Source of the DNA: Comamonas sp009360615
GTDB taxonomy: Bacteria > Pseudomonadota > Gammaproteobacteria > Burkholderiales > Burkholderiaceae_C
Assembly: GCF_035784015.1 (NCBI RefSeq)
Contig: NZ_JALKOW010000004.1
Direction: 5' to 3' (one strand)
Length of the DNA: 64,000 nt
Shown: positions 41,486 to 49,448 of the stretch, piece after piece
How the letters are laid out: each line of letters opens with the position of its first letter
Numbering within the stretch: the first letter of the stretch is position 1
The notes under the pieces: generated by a model
Told to the model about the DNA's origin: nothing
What the model saw: the letters and a program-made list of their open reading frames with translations, nothing else
Databases searched by the model: none
Translations under genes and position numbers: made by a program

Positions 41486-41612
41486 TCGCCTGGCGCGGTC
41501 CACGCAACCGGCATGGTCCATCAAGGGACACCCAGCAAGGGCCGCCTCGCGGCGAAGGCGTCGTCCCCCTCCGCGAAGCGAGAAGGGGGAAGGCGCAAAG
41601 CGCCTCAGGGGG
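41486..41612 (-). repeat. Intergenic GC-rich repeat, family B, copy 2
   Basis: On the minus strand it starts CCCCCTGAGGCGCTTTGCGC directly after the Bug stop, then GCCTTCCCCCTTCTCGC, GGAGGGGGACGACGCC, GGCGGCCCTTGCTGGGTGTCC and ends near the garD start. GGCGC/GCGCC and CCCCCTTCTC/GGAGGGGG pairs can fold into consecutive hairpins. Same order of blocks as the other three copies. Confidence 0.75.
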
Positions 41613-42614
41613 TCATTCCGCTTTAATTCCAGCAGACTTGATCACCTTGGCCCACTTGCTCACCTCGGCCTTCTGGTAGTCGGCCAGCTCGACGGTCGTC
41701 ATGTTCGACGGCAGCATGCCGAAGTTCTTGAGTCTGGCCTGGACTTCGGGCGTGGCGACGATCTTCAGGATTTCGGCATGGAGGCGGTCCACGATGGGCT
41801 TGGGCGTGCCCGCAGGGGCGAAAACGGCCTGCCAGGAGCCCATGTCGAAACCCTTCTCGCCGGCCTCGGCAATCGTGGGTACATCGGGCAGTGATTCCAG
41901 GCGCCTGGAGCTGCTCACGGCGATGGGGCGCAGCTTGCCGGACTGGATGTGCGGGCCGACGACCAGAGCCGTGTCGAACATCATGTCCACCTGTCCGCCC
42001 ATGACATCCTGCACGGCGGGACCGCTGCCCTTGTAGGGCACATGGGTGAACTTCACGCCGGTCTGGTAGGCCAGCAGTTCCAGCGCCATGTGGTTGGAGG
42101 TGCCGTTGCCCGGAGAGGCCGAGGTCAGGCCGCCCGACGCAGCCTTGGCCTTGCTGCCGGCCAGCACGTCGGCCAGGGTCTTGTAGGGACTGGAGGCAGG
42201 CACTACCAGCACCAGAGGGCCGGAGCCGAGCATGGCGACGGGCGTGAAGGACTTGACGGGGTCATAGTCCAGCTTGGAGTACAGGCTGACATTGATGGCG
42301 TGCGAGCTGATGGTGCCGCCCAGAATGGTGTAGCCGTCGGCCGGGGCGCGTGCCGCCAGCGCCGAGCCCACGCTGCCGCCGGCACCGCCCTTGTTCTCGA
42401 TGACCACGGGCGTGCCCAGGGCCTTGCTCAGCGGCTGCGCAATCACGCGCGCCAGGGTGTCGGTATTGCCGCCGGGCGGGAACGGCACCAGATAGGTGAT
42501 GGGCTTGCCCGTGGGCCAGCTGCCCTGTGCCAGGGCCGGTGCGGCGGCAAGGGATGCGCCCAGCAGCAGGGCGCTGGCGGCGAGGGTGGATTGAAGCAGG
42601 GTGCGGCGTTGCAT
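41613..42614 (-). CDS. Bug-family (TctC-type) periplasmic solute receptor, hexarate cluster
   Basis: Bug/TctC receptor of 333 residues. Signal peptide: RRTLLQSTLAASALLLGASLAAAPALAQ. Family loops: ITYLVPFPPGGNTDTLARVIAQ and VVIENKGGAGGSVGSALAARA. The second lobe has FTHVPYKGSGPAVQDVMGGQVDMMFD. It sits between the enolase-superfamily dehydratase and garD on one strand, so a hexarate such as galactarate or glucarate is a probable ligand. Confidence 0.9.
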   Translation of the reverse strand: MQRRTLLQSTLAASALLLGASLAAAPALAQGSWPTGKPITYLVPFPPGGNTDTLARVIAQPLSKALGTPVVIENKGGAGGSVGSALAARAPADGYTILGGTISSHAINVSLYSKLDYDPVKSFTPVAMLGSGPLVLVVPASSPYKTLADVLAGSKAKAASGGLTSASPGNGTSNHMALELLAYQTGVKFTHVPYKGSGPAVQDVMGGQVDMMFDTALVVGPHIQSGKLRPIAVSSSRRLESLPDVPTIAEAGEKGFDMGSWQAVFAPAGTPKPIVDRLHAEILKIVATPEVQARLKNFGMLPSNMTTVELADYQKAEVSKWAKVIKSAGIKAE

Positions 42615-42732
42615 GGTGGTTGTCTCCGGTGGAAAAGCGTCTTTTTGCGCTGTGTGAAGGGGTGCGATCGGACCAGCTCGGCTTGGGCTGAATGTTTGCT
42701 CTGTGCGGTCTGTTTTGTGCAGGGGCGGGAAT

Positions 42733-44028
42733 TCAGAAGCGCGGTTGCTTGCCGGTGAATTCCGGGTCGTATTTGCGCATCTGGCCCAGGTCGTCGCGGT
42801 TGCGGATGCCGCAGTGCAGATAGTTGTCGTGCAGGCGGGCCAGCGCTTCGCGGTCCAGCGTCACACCCAGGCCGGGCGTGGTGGGCACGCGCAGGCTGCC
42901 CTGCTCGAACTGCAGCCGGCCGCCTTCGACGACTTCCTCGTCCTGCCACGGATAGTGGGTGTCGCAGGCGTAGGTCAGCAGGGGCACGCTGGCGCACAGA
43001 TGCGTCATGGCCACCAGGCTCACTCCCAGATGGGAGTTGCTGTGCATGGACAGGCCCAGGTCGAAGGTGCGGCACAGCGTGGACAGGCGCTGTGTGGCAC
43101 GCAGGCCGCCCCAGTAATGGTGGTCGCTGAGCACGATCTTCACGGGGCAGCCCATGTCGGCGTTGCGGCGGAACTCGGCAAAGTCCGTGACCATCATATT
43201 CGTGGCCAGTGGCACGTCGCACTCGCGTGCCACGGCGGCCATGCCGTCCAGGCCCGGGGCCGGGTCCTCGTAGTACTCAAGCACGCCGCGCAACTGCTGC
43301 ACGATCTTCAGGCTGGTTTCCACGGTCCAGTTGCCATTCGGGTCGATGCGCAGCGGTGTGCCGGGGAAGGCCTCGGCCAGCGCCAGGATGCCGGCAGCTT
43401 CCTGCTCGGGTGGCAGCGTGCCGGCCTTGAGCTTGATGCTCTGGAAGCCGTACTGGTCGATCATGCGCCGGGCCTGGGCCACGAGCTGGGCCGGCGTCAG
43501 GGCTTCGCCCCAGGCGTCGGGTGCATAGGGCTGGCCCACATGCTCGGCGTATTTGTAGAACAGATAGGCTGAGTAGGGAACGCGGTCGCGTGCGGGGCCG
43601 CCCAGCAGGTCGACGATGGGGGCCTGGGCCATCTGGCCCTGCAGGTCCAGCATGGCGACCTCGAAGGCGCTGACCACCTTGGCTACGGTCTTGGAGACAT
43701 GGGTGCCAGGGGCCAGCGAGACCTGCTGACCCAGAAATTCCGAGGCTGTGAGTTTGGCCGGTGTGACCAGGGCGGCGACACGGGCCTCCATTTCATTGAG
43801 GGCCCAGGGCGAGAGCCCGGCCAGGGCCGGTGCGGCCTTGGCCAGAGCATCCAGCATGGGTTGATCGCCATAGCTCTCGTTGATGCCGACCAGCCCGGAG
43901 GCGGTCTCGATCTCGATGATGGAGCGCAACGCCCAGGGCTCGTGAATGCCGGCAGCGTTGAGCAGCGGCGGATCACGGAAGGCAATCGGCGTGATGCGGA
44001 TGTGGCGAATCTGGTGAGAGGTGTTCAT
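42733..44028 (-). CDS. Enolase-superfamily glucarate dehydratase-like enzyme
   Basis: Mandelate racemase/glucarate dehydratase subgroup protein of 431 residues. By eye the catalytic set is complete: K199-L-K201 (SIKLKAG), metal ligands D229 (RIDPNGNW), E254 (YYEDPAP) and N277 (LATNMM), plus D302 and H329 (MHSNSH). Retention of the Lys and His bases argues for an active acid-sugar dehydratase rather than a dead GudX-type paralogue. It is clearly different from the GudD at 49449, so it may handle another stereoisomer. The start at 44028 (MNTSHQIRHIRITPIAF) has a weak ribosome site but fits the family N-terminus. Confidence 0.86.
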   Translation of the reverse strand: MNTSHQIRHIRITPIAFRDPPLLNAAGIHEPWALRSIIEIETASGLVGINESYGDQPMLDALAKAAPALAGLSPWALNEMEARVAALVTPAKLTASEFLGQQVSLAPGTHVSKTVAKVVSAFEVAMLDLQGQMAQAPIVDLLGGPARDRVPYSAYLFYKYAEHVGQPYAPDAWGEALTPAQLVAQARRMIDQYGFQSIKLKAGTLPPEQEAAGILALAEAFPGTPLRIDPNGNWTVETSLKIVQQLRGVLEYYEDPAPGLDGMAAVARECDVPLATNMMVTDFAEFRRNADMGCPVKIVLSDHHYWGGLRATQRLSTLCRTFDLGLSMHSNSHLGVSLVAMTHLCASVPLLTYACDTHYPWQDEEVVEGGRLQFEQGSLRVPTTPGLGVTLDREALARLHDNYLHCGIRNRDDLGQMRKYDPEFTGKQPRF

Positions 44029-44069
44029 CTGGTGATGACGGATGCAGTGAGGAAGCTCCGGGCAGAGTG

Positions 44070-44085
44070 GAAGCAGTGCTGCTTC
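44070..44085. promoter_or_regulatory. Perfect 16-bp palindrome in the dehydratase leader
   Basis: GAAGCAGTGCTGCTTC lies between the GntR-type operator and the dehydratase start. It could be an mRNA hairpin or an additional protein site. No function can be assigned. Confidence 0.35.
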
Positions 44086-44092
44086 GTGGTAT

Positions 44093-44105
44093 GTTGTCAT
44101 ACAAC
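44093..44105. promoter_or_regulatory. GntR/FadR-type operator between divergent hexarate genes
   Basis: GTTGT-CAT-ACAAC is a perfect dyad with a 3-nt centre, in the size and style of FadR-subfamily sites. It lies 24 nt upstream of the GntR gene start and 65 nt from the divergent dehydratase start. A related sequence (AGTTGTATGA in the opposite reading) occurs at 45191 before the second arm. Autoregulation by the adjacent GntR protein is the natural inference. Confidence 0.62.
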
Positions 44106-44128
44106 TGAAAGCCATTATCATCAGGCTC

Positions 44129-44926
44129 ATGAGTACTCAGACATCGGAATTACCCCAATCAACCCCGTCTTTGCCGCTGACGGAGGGGTACGCGCTGCGC
44201 AGCAAGGCCAGCAAGGGCAGCCGCAGTCTGGCGAATCTGTTGTCCGAGGAGTTCGAGCACAAGATCCGCCAGGGCCTGCTGCAGGAGGGGGACAAGCTGC
44301 CTACCGAGTCCGAACTCGTGCGCAGCTATGACGTCAGCCGCACCGTGGTGCGCGAGGCATTGTCCAAATTGCAGGCGGCGGGGCTGGTCGAGACCCGACA
44401 TGGCATCGGCACGTTTGTGCTGCCCGCGCGCCAGAGCGCAAGCCCCATGCTCAGCGCACGCGAGCTCAGCGAGTCCGTCGATGTGCTGGCCGTGCTGGAG
44501 TTGCGCATCAGTCTGGAAACCGAGGCTGCCGGTCTGGCTGCCCAGCGCCGTAGCGAAGCCCATCTGCAGCTCATGAGCGAGGCTCTGCAGGCATTCGAGC
44601 ATCATTTCGCCCTGGGGCACGACACTGTCGAGCATGATCTGGCCTTTCACCTGAGCATCGCGCAGGCCACAGGCAACCGGTATTTTCAGGACATCCTGCA
44701 GCATTTCGGAACGCTGCTGATTCCACGCAATCGCATCTCCTCCATGCATACGCCGGCACGCGATCCCGACTATCTGCGCCGGGTGAACCGCGAGCACGAG
44801 GAAATCTATGCCGCCATCGTGCGCCAGGATGCCGATTCGGCCCGCGCCGCCATGCGCATCCATCTGACCAACTCGCGGGAGCGTTTGCGCCTGGCGCAGC
44901 GTCTGAGCCTGAGCGCAGAGTCCTGA
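44129..44926 (+). CDS. GntR-family (FadR/FCD subfamily) regulator of the hexarate genes
   Basis: Regulator of 265 residues. After about 30 N-terminal residues, the winged helix is LANLLSEEFEHKIRQGLLQEGDKLPTESELVRSYDVSRTVVREALSKLQAAGLVETRHGIGTFV. An all-helical FCD effector domain follows, with the metal/ligand residues visible as EHDLAFHLSIAQATGN near residue 170 and HEEIYAAI near residue 230. It lies between the two arms of the hexarate regulon. The effector is likely a hexarate or its dehydrated product. ATG at 44129 gives a family-like N-terminus. Confidence 0.9.
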   Translation: MSTQTSELPQSTPSLPLTEGYALRSKASKGSRSLANLLSEEFEHKIRQGLLQEGDKLPTESELVRSYDVSRTVVREALSKLQAAGLVETRHGIGTFVLPARQSASPMLSARELSESVDVLAVLELRISLETEAAGLAAQRRSEAHLQLMSEALQAFEHHFALGHDTVEHDLAFHLSIAQATGNRYFQDILQHFGTLLIPRNRISSMHTPARDPDYLRRVNREHEEIYAAIVRQDADSARAAMRIHLTNSRERLRLAQRLSLSAES

Positions 44927-45051
44927 TTCCGAAACCCTGGCCTGGGCGGGCGCCTGATGGAAGAGGCTGACCGCAGCAAAACGCGGCGGACCGCCCCGCA
45001 GCATGCGGCGGCCGCGGTGTCCCGCTGCGCCGAGCACTTTTTGGCGCTTTC

Positions 45052-45095
45052 AAATTTATAGCTTCAATCGATCTTCAGGATTGAGTCTGACGCGT
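45052..45095. repeat. Short intergenic repeat, family A
   Basis: Segment AAATTTATAGCTTCAATCGAT followed by TTCAGGATTGAGTCTGACGC. Shares ATAGCTTCAA and the GATTGAGTCTG end with the copy at 59303. It lies in the 304-bp gap after the GntR gene. Confidence 0.4.
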
Positions 45096-45171
45096 ATTTC
45101 TCGGGTGGAATTGACGAAAACTAAAGCCCGGTAGACGGCTGCGACCCGTGCTTACCCTTATAAAAAATCTC

Positions 45172-45201
45172 TTGGTGTTCAAAAAGGCCTAGTTGTATGA
45201 T
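45172..45201 (+). promoter_or_regulatory. Promoter of the Bug-kdgD-gudD arm
   Basis: -35 TTGGTG (45172-45177), 18-nt spacer, -10 TATGAT (45196-45201). The -10 is inside the operator-like sequence, so the regulator would block initiation. ATG 45231 follows by 30 nt. Confidence 0.55.
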
Positions 45202-45214
45202 GACTGATCACAAC
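45191..45214. promoter_or_regulatory. Second GntR-type operator, hexarate plus-strand arm
   Basis: AGTTGTATGATGAC followed by TGATCACAAC: it repeats the AGTTGTATGA core of the site at 44093-44105 (minus strand) and has outer GTTGT/ACAAC arms 13 nt apart. It overlaps the predicted -10 of the promoter at 45172-45201. Confidence 0.5.
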
Positions 45215-45230
45215 AAGGAGGCATTTCACC

Positions 45231-46208
45231 ATGGTCCGACGCTCGCACTTTCTGCGCTCTCTGCTGGCCCTGTCGGCTGGCGGCTTGCTGTCGTCCTCCT
45301 TGCTGGCAGCCGATGTCTGGCCCAGCAAGCCCATCCGTCTGGTCGTTCCCTATCCGCCCGGCGGCAGCTCCGACATCATTGCGCGCTCCATCGGGCAGCT
45401 GGTTTCCCAGGAGCTCAAGCAGACCGTGGTGATCGACAACAAGCCTGGTGCGAACGGCAACCTGGGCGCTGAATTCGTCGCCCGTGCACCGGCCGACGGC
45501 TATACCTGGCTGCTCTGCGATCTCGGCGCACTGGCCATCTCTCCCTCCATCTATACCAAGCTCGGTTTCGATCCTTCCAGGGCGCTGCGCGGGGCGGCCA
45601 TGCTGGCCTATTCACCCCATATGCTGGTGGTGCACCCCTCCGTCCAGGCCAGCAATCTCAAGGAACTGGTGGAGCTGTCCAAGAAGCAGGACCTGAACTT
45701 CGCGGTCACCGCATCGGGCAGTGCGCCCCATCTGGCCGGCGTGGAGCTGGCCCGCATCACCGGTGCCAAATGGGTCTATGTGCCCTACAAGGGCGGCGTG
45801 CAGTCGGTGCAGGACACGGTGGCTGGCCAGACCCAGGTGCTGATGAACGGCATGCTGGCCACCTATCCGCATGTGCAAAGCGGCAAGCTCAAGCTGCTGG
45901 GCATTTCCAAGAACACCCGCATGCCCCTGATCGCCGATGTGCCGACGCTGGCGGAGCAGGGTGCACAGGGTTTTGCCTCGGGCACCTGGCAGGGCGTGGT
46001 GCTGCCCGCCAAGACGCCAGACGCCGTGGTGCAGCGTGTGAACCAGGTGCTGCTCGCTGCCATCCGCTCCACCGAGGTCCGCTCCCGGCTGACCGGCCAG
46101 GGTGCCGAGGTCGTCACGATGACGCCCGCCGAAACCGACAAGTTCTTCAACGCCGAGCGCGCGCGCTGGCGCGCCGTGGTGCAAGCCGCCCAGCTTCAGC
46201 TGGATTGA
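45231..46208 (+). CDS. Bug-family (TctC-type) periplasmic solute receptor, hexarate cluster
   Basis: Bug/TctC receptor of 325 residues and first gene of the plus-strand hexarate operon. Signal peptide: FLRSLLALSAGGLLSSSLLAADVW. Loops: IRLVVPYPPGGSSDIIARSIGQ and VVIDNKPGANGNLGAEFVARA. Second-lobe segment: WVYVPYKGGVQSVQDTVAGQTQ. ATG 45231 follows AAGGAGGCATTTCACC. It is followed 41 nt later by kdgD. Ligand probably a hexarate; why the regulon keeps three receptors is unclear. Confidence 0.9.
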   Translation: MVRRSHFLRSLLALSAGGLLSSSLLAADVWPSKPIRLVVPYPPGGSSDIIARSIGQLVSQELKQTVVIDNKPGANGNLGAEFVARAPADGYTWLLCDLGALAISPSIYTKLGFDPSRALRGAAMLAYSPHMLVVHPSVQASNLKELVELSKKQDLNFAVTASGSAPHLAGVELARITGAKWVYVPYKGGVQSVQDTVAGQTQVLMNGMLATYPHVQSGKLKLLGISKNTRMPLIADVPTLAEQGAQGFASGTWQGVVLPAKTPDAVVQRVNQVLLAAIRSTEVRSRLTGQGAEVVTMTPAETDKFFNAERARWRAVVQAAQLQLD

Positions 46209-46249
46209 GCTGCCAGATCTTTTTTGCTCTCCTCTTTTCAAGGATTACC

Positions 46250-47161
46250 ATGACACCCCAAGACCTCAAAGACGTGATGAGTTCCGGCCTGCTGTCCTTC
46301 CCCGTGACGGACTTCGATGCCCAGGGCAACTTCAATGCCAAGGGCTATGCCGCTCGCCTTGAATGGCTGGCTCCCTATGGCGCCAGTGCCCTGTTCGCTG
46401 CCGGTGGCACGGGCGAATACTTCTCGCTGTATGGCGAGGAATACGGCCAGATCATCAAGACCGCCGTGGATACCTGCCGCGGCAAGGTGCCCATCATCGC
46501 CGGCGCCGGTGGCCCCACCCGCAATGCCATCGCCCATGCCCAGGAGGCTGAACGACTGGGCGCCCACGGCATTTTGCTGATGCCTCACTATCTGACCGAA
46601 GCCGGTCAGGAAGGCCTGATCGCCCATGTGGAGCAGGTCTGCAAGAGCGTGAAGTTCGGCGTCATCGTCTACAACCGCGACCGTTCCCGCTTCACGCCCG
46701 AATCGCTGGCCATTCTGGCCGAGCGCTGCCCCAATCTGGTGGGCTTCAAGGACGGTCTGGGCAATATCGAGACCATGTCCTCGATCTTCATGAGGATGGG
46801 CGATCGCTTTGCCTACCTGGGCGGACTGCCCACGGCCGAGGTCTATGCGGCCGCCTACAAGGCTCTGGGCACGCCCGTGTATTCCTCTGCGGTCTTCAAC
46901 TTCATCCCCAGGACGGCGATGCAGTTCTACGAGGCCGTGCGCACCGATGACCAGGCCACGCAGCACAAGCTGCTCAAGGAGTTCTTCATGCCTTACCTGA
47001 AGATCCGCAACCGCGTCGAGGGTTATGGCGTGAGCATCATCAAGGCCGGTGCCAAGCTGGTCGGCCACGGCGCGGGTCCCGTGCGCGCGCCCCTGACCGA
47101 CCTCAAGCCCGGCGAGATGGAGGAGCTCAAGGTGCTGATCCACAAGCTCGGACCGCAATAA
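46250..47161 (+). CDS. kdgD: 5-dehydro-4-deoxyglucarate dehydratase KdgD
   Basis: Class I aldolase-fold enzyme of the DapA superfamily (303 residues) that dehydrates and decarboxylates 5-dehydro-4-deoxy-D-glucarate to 2,5-dioxopentanoate (2-oxoglutarate semialdehyde). Schiff-base lysine K167 lies in LVGFKDGLGN; Y141 (VYNRDRS) is the catalytic Tyr, and GGTGEYFSL is at residues 52-60. It receives product from both GarD and GudD. The downstream dehydrogenase at 50935 completes the route to 2-oxoglutarate. ATG 46250 follows AAGGA. Confidence 0.96.
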   Translation: MTPQDLKDVMSSGLLSFPVTDFDAQGNFNAKGYAARLEWLAPYGASALFAAGGTGEYFSLYGEEYGQIIKTAVDTCRGKVPIIAGAGGPTRNAIAHAQEAERLGAHGILLMPHYLTEAGQEGLIAHVEQVCKSVKFGVIVYNRDRSRFTPESLAILAERCPNLVGFKDGLGNIETMSSIFMRMGDRFAYLGGLPTAEVYAAAYKALGTPVYSSAVFNFIPRTAMQFYEAVRTDDQATQHKLLKEFFMPYLKIRNRVEGYGVSIIKAGAKLVGHGAGPVRAPLTDLKPGEMEELKVLIHKLGPQ

Positions 47162-47217
47162 GCAGCGATGCAGGGGCCAGGCCGAGCACCGGGCCCCGCG
47201 TCTTCAGGAGACAAAGC

Positions 47218-48177
47218 ATGAAAAAGATACTGATCACGCTGGGCGCCACCCTGGCACTGGTCGCCCAGGCGGCCGGCAACTTTCCAGACAAGCCCGTCAA
47301 CATCATCGTGCCCTTCCCGGCGGGCGGCTCCACCGACACCGTGGCGCGTGCCATGGCCCTGAGCATGGCCGAGCAACTGGGCAAGCCCTTTGTCGTGGAA
47401 AACCGCCCAGGGGCCACGGGCACCATCGGTGCCGGAGCCGTCAAGCGCGCCCCGGCCGATGGCTACACCCTGCTGGTGGCCTCGCTGGGGCCTTTCGTGG
47501 TGACCCCTCATATGGTCAGGAACGTGCCCTATGACGCCAGCAAGGATTTCGACTACATCACCATTCCCGTACAGGCGCCCAATGTGCTCGTTGCCAGCCC
47601 GACGCAAAAGGCCCGCAGCGTGAGCGAGGTGATTGCCGCGCTCAAGGCCCATCCCGGCAAGATCAGTTTTGCAAGCTCCGGCAATGGTTCTTCGGACCAT
47701 CTGTCGGCCGAACTGTTCTGGCAGCAGACGGGCACCGAAGCCGTGCATGTGCCCTACAAGGGCGGAGCGCCGGCCATCACCGATCTGCTGGGTGGGCAGG
47801 TGGATTTTTCCTTCCAGAACGTCAATGCCGTGCTGCCCCATCTGCGTAGCGGCAAGCTGCGTGCGATTGCCGTGACCGGAACCCAGCGTTCGCCGGTGCT
47901 GCCCGATGTGCCCACACTGGCCGAGGCCGGTGTCAAGGGGGCCGAGGTCTATTCCTGGCAGGGCATGGCCGCTCCCAGGGGATTGCCGGCCGACGTGAAG
48001 GCCAGGCTGTCCAAGGCGGCGATTGCCGCCGTGCAGCAGCCCGACATCCGCAAGCGCTTCGTGGAGCAGGGCCTGGAGATCGTGGGCAACACGCCCGAAG
48101 AGTTCACGCGCTATCAGGCCCAGGAGAACGAGCGCTGGAAGCAGCTGATCCAGACCCGAAAGATCACGGCGGATTGA
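47218..48177 (+). CDS. Bug-family (TctC-type) periplasmic solute receptor, hexarate cluster
   Basis: Bug/TctC receptor of 319 residues. Signal: KKILITLGATLALVAQAAG. Loops: VNIIVPFPAGGSTDTVARAMALSM and VVENRPGATGTIGAGAVKRA. Second-lobe segment: VHVPYKGGAPAITDLLGGQVDFSFQ. It lies 56 nt after kdgD, with AGGAGACAAAGC before ATG 47218. Third receptor gene of the hexarate regulon. It is followed by a family B repeat, then the hydroxyacid dehydrogenase. Confidence 0.9.
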   Translation: MKKILITLGATLALVAQAAGNFPDKPVNIIVPFPAGGSTDTVARAMALSMAEQLGKPFVVENRPGATGTIGAGAVKRAPADGYTLLVASLGPFVVTPHMVRNVPYDASKDFDYITIPVQAPNVLVASPTQKARSVSEVIAALKAHPGKISFASSGNGSSDHLSAELFWQQTGTEAVHVPYKGGAPAITDLLGGQVDFSFQNVNAVLPHLRSGKLRAIAVTGTQRSPVLPDVPTLAEAGVKGAEVYSWQGMAAPRGLPADVKARLSKAAIAAVQQPDIRKRFVEQGLEIVGNTPEEFTRYQAQENERWKQLIQTRKITAD

Positions 48178-48182
48178 AATGA

Positions 48183-48300
48183 GGTTCCCCCTGGGTCGCT
48201 TCGCGCCTTCCCCGGTGTGCACGGCGCCCTCGCTCGCTGCGCGGGAGGGGCGGCCGGCTCAGGCCCTTGCCGGGTGTCCCTGGTCTTTGTTCGTGCCAGA
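48183..48300 (+). repeat. Intergenic GC-rich repeat, family B, copy 3
   Basis: Starts TTCCCCCTGGGTCGCTTCGC five nt after the Bug stop, then GCCTTCCCC, GGCGCC, CGCGGGAGGGGCGGCC, TTGCCGGGTGTCCCTGGTC and GTGCCAG. The middle stem differs from copies 2 and 4 by an insertion. Confidence 0.65.
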
Positions 48301-48445
48301 GTTGAAGAGCTTTTTCCACATCGAGCACAGCGGATCACTGAAATAAAACTTCGGGTTGGCCTCTGGTCATCTCCCCAGGCCTGCCACCACACAGGCCTTT
48401 TTCACCGGGGCTTTCGGCCCCTGCAAGTTCCAAGGATTCCACGGC

Positions 48446-49411
48446 ATGGCGACCTCCCGTCCACGCGTTCTCCAATTCGGCAAGATGCCGCTGCCCCAGC
48501 TTGATGCCGAACTGGCCCAGGCCTACGACGTGAGCATCCTCTCCGAGCAGCCCGATCCCGAGCGCTTTCTTGCCGAGCATGGCGGCCAGTTCGAATATGC
48601 GGTCACCTCGGCCGCCATGGGCCTGCCTGCGGGCGTGGTCGACGCTCTGCCCAATCTCAAGTTCGTGAGCAGCTTCGGCGTGGGCTTCGACGCCCTCGAC
48701 AAGGACGCTCTGCTGCGCCGTGGCGCACGTGTGGGCTACACGCCCGGCGTGCTCGACGGCTGCGTGGCCGACCTGGCCTTTGCCCTGCTGCTGGATGCCA
48801 CGCGCGGCCTGAGCGAGTCCGACCGCTTCGTGCGCCGCGGCGACTGGAGCCAGAGCCGCTTCGGTATCCGCACCCGCGCCAGCGGCAAGCGCCTGGGCAT
48901 CTTCGGCATGGGCCGCATCGGTTCCACCGTGGCGCGCCGAGCCTCGGGCTTCGACATGGAGGTGGCCTATCACAACCGTCGCCCCGTCGAGGGCTCGCCC
49001 CATCAGTACCTGCCCTCGCTGCGGGAGCTGGCGCGCTGGGCCGACATCCTGGTCATCACCGCCGCAGGCGGCGAAGGCACGCGCCACCTGGTGAATGCCG
49101 AAGTGCTGGCCGCCCTGGGCCCGCAGGGCTTCCTGGTCAACGTGGCGCGCGGCAGCGTGGTCGACGAAGCCGCTCTGGCCGATGCCCTGGAGAACAAGCG
49201 CATTGCCGGTGCGGGCCTCGACGTGTTCGAGGACGAGCCCCGTCCCCTGCCGGCGCTGCTGGCCCTGGACAACGTGGTGCTGGCCCCCCACATCGCCAGC
49301 GGCACCCACGAAACGCGCCGCGCCATGGCCGACCTGGTGTTGCACAACCTGCAGCAGTTCATCGCCACTGGCCGCCCTGCGGCCGAGGTGCCCTGGTCCG
49401 CCGCGCAGTGA
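48446..49411 (+). CDS. D-isomer 2-hydroxyacid dehydrogenase (hydroxypyruvate/glyoxylate reductase-like)
   Basis: NAD(P)H-dependent enzyme of 321 residues. NAD site GIFGMGRIGSTVARRASGFDMEVAYHNRR near residue 150 (R after the second strand suggests NADP preference). Catalytic residues: Arg in VNVARGSVVDEAALADAL near residue 232, Glu in DVFEDEP near residue 260, and His in LAPHIASGTHE near residue 282. In a hexarate operon its role is not obvious because the KdgD route needs no such enzyme. It could deal with tartronate semialdehyde/hydroxypyruvate side products or another acid imported by the Bug receptors. ATG 48446 follows AAGGA loosely. Confidence 0.9.
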   Translation: MATSRPRVLQFGKMPLPQLDAELAQAYDVSILSEQPDPERFLAEHGGQFEYAVTSAAMGLPAGVVDALPNLKFVSSFGVGFDALDKDALLRRGARVGYTPGVLDGCVADLAFALLLDATRGLSESDRFVRRGDWSQSRFGIRTRASGKRLGIFGMGRIGSTVARRASGFDMEVAYHNRRPVEGSPHQYLPSLRELARWADILVITAAGGEGTRHLVNAEVLAALGPQGFLVNVARGSVVDEAALADALENKRIAGAGLDVFEDEPRPLPALLALDNVVLAPHIASGTHETRRAMADLVLHNLQQFIATGRPAAEVPWSAAQ

Positions 49412-49448
49412 TTTCCTTTTCCCTCCGAGTCTGTTGAAGAGCCTTCCC

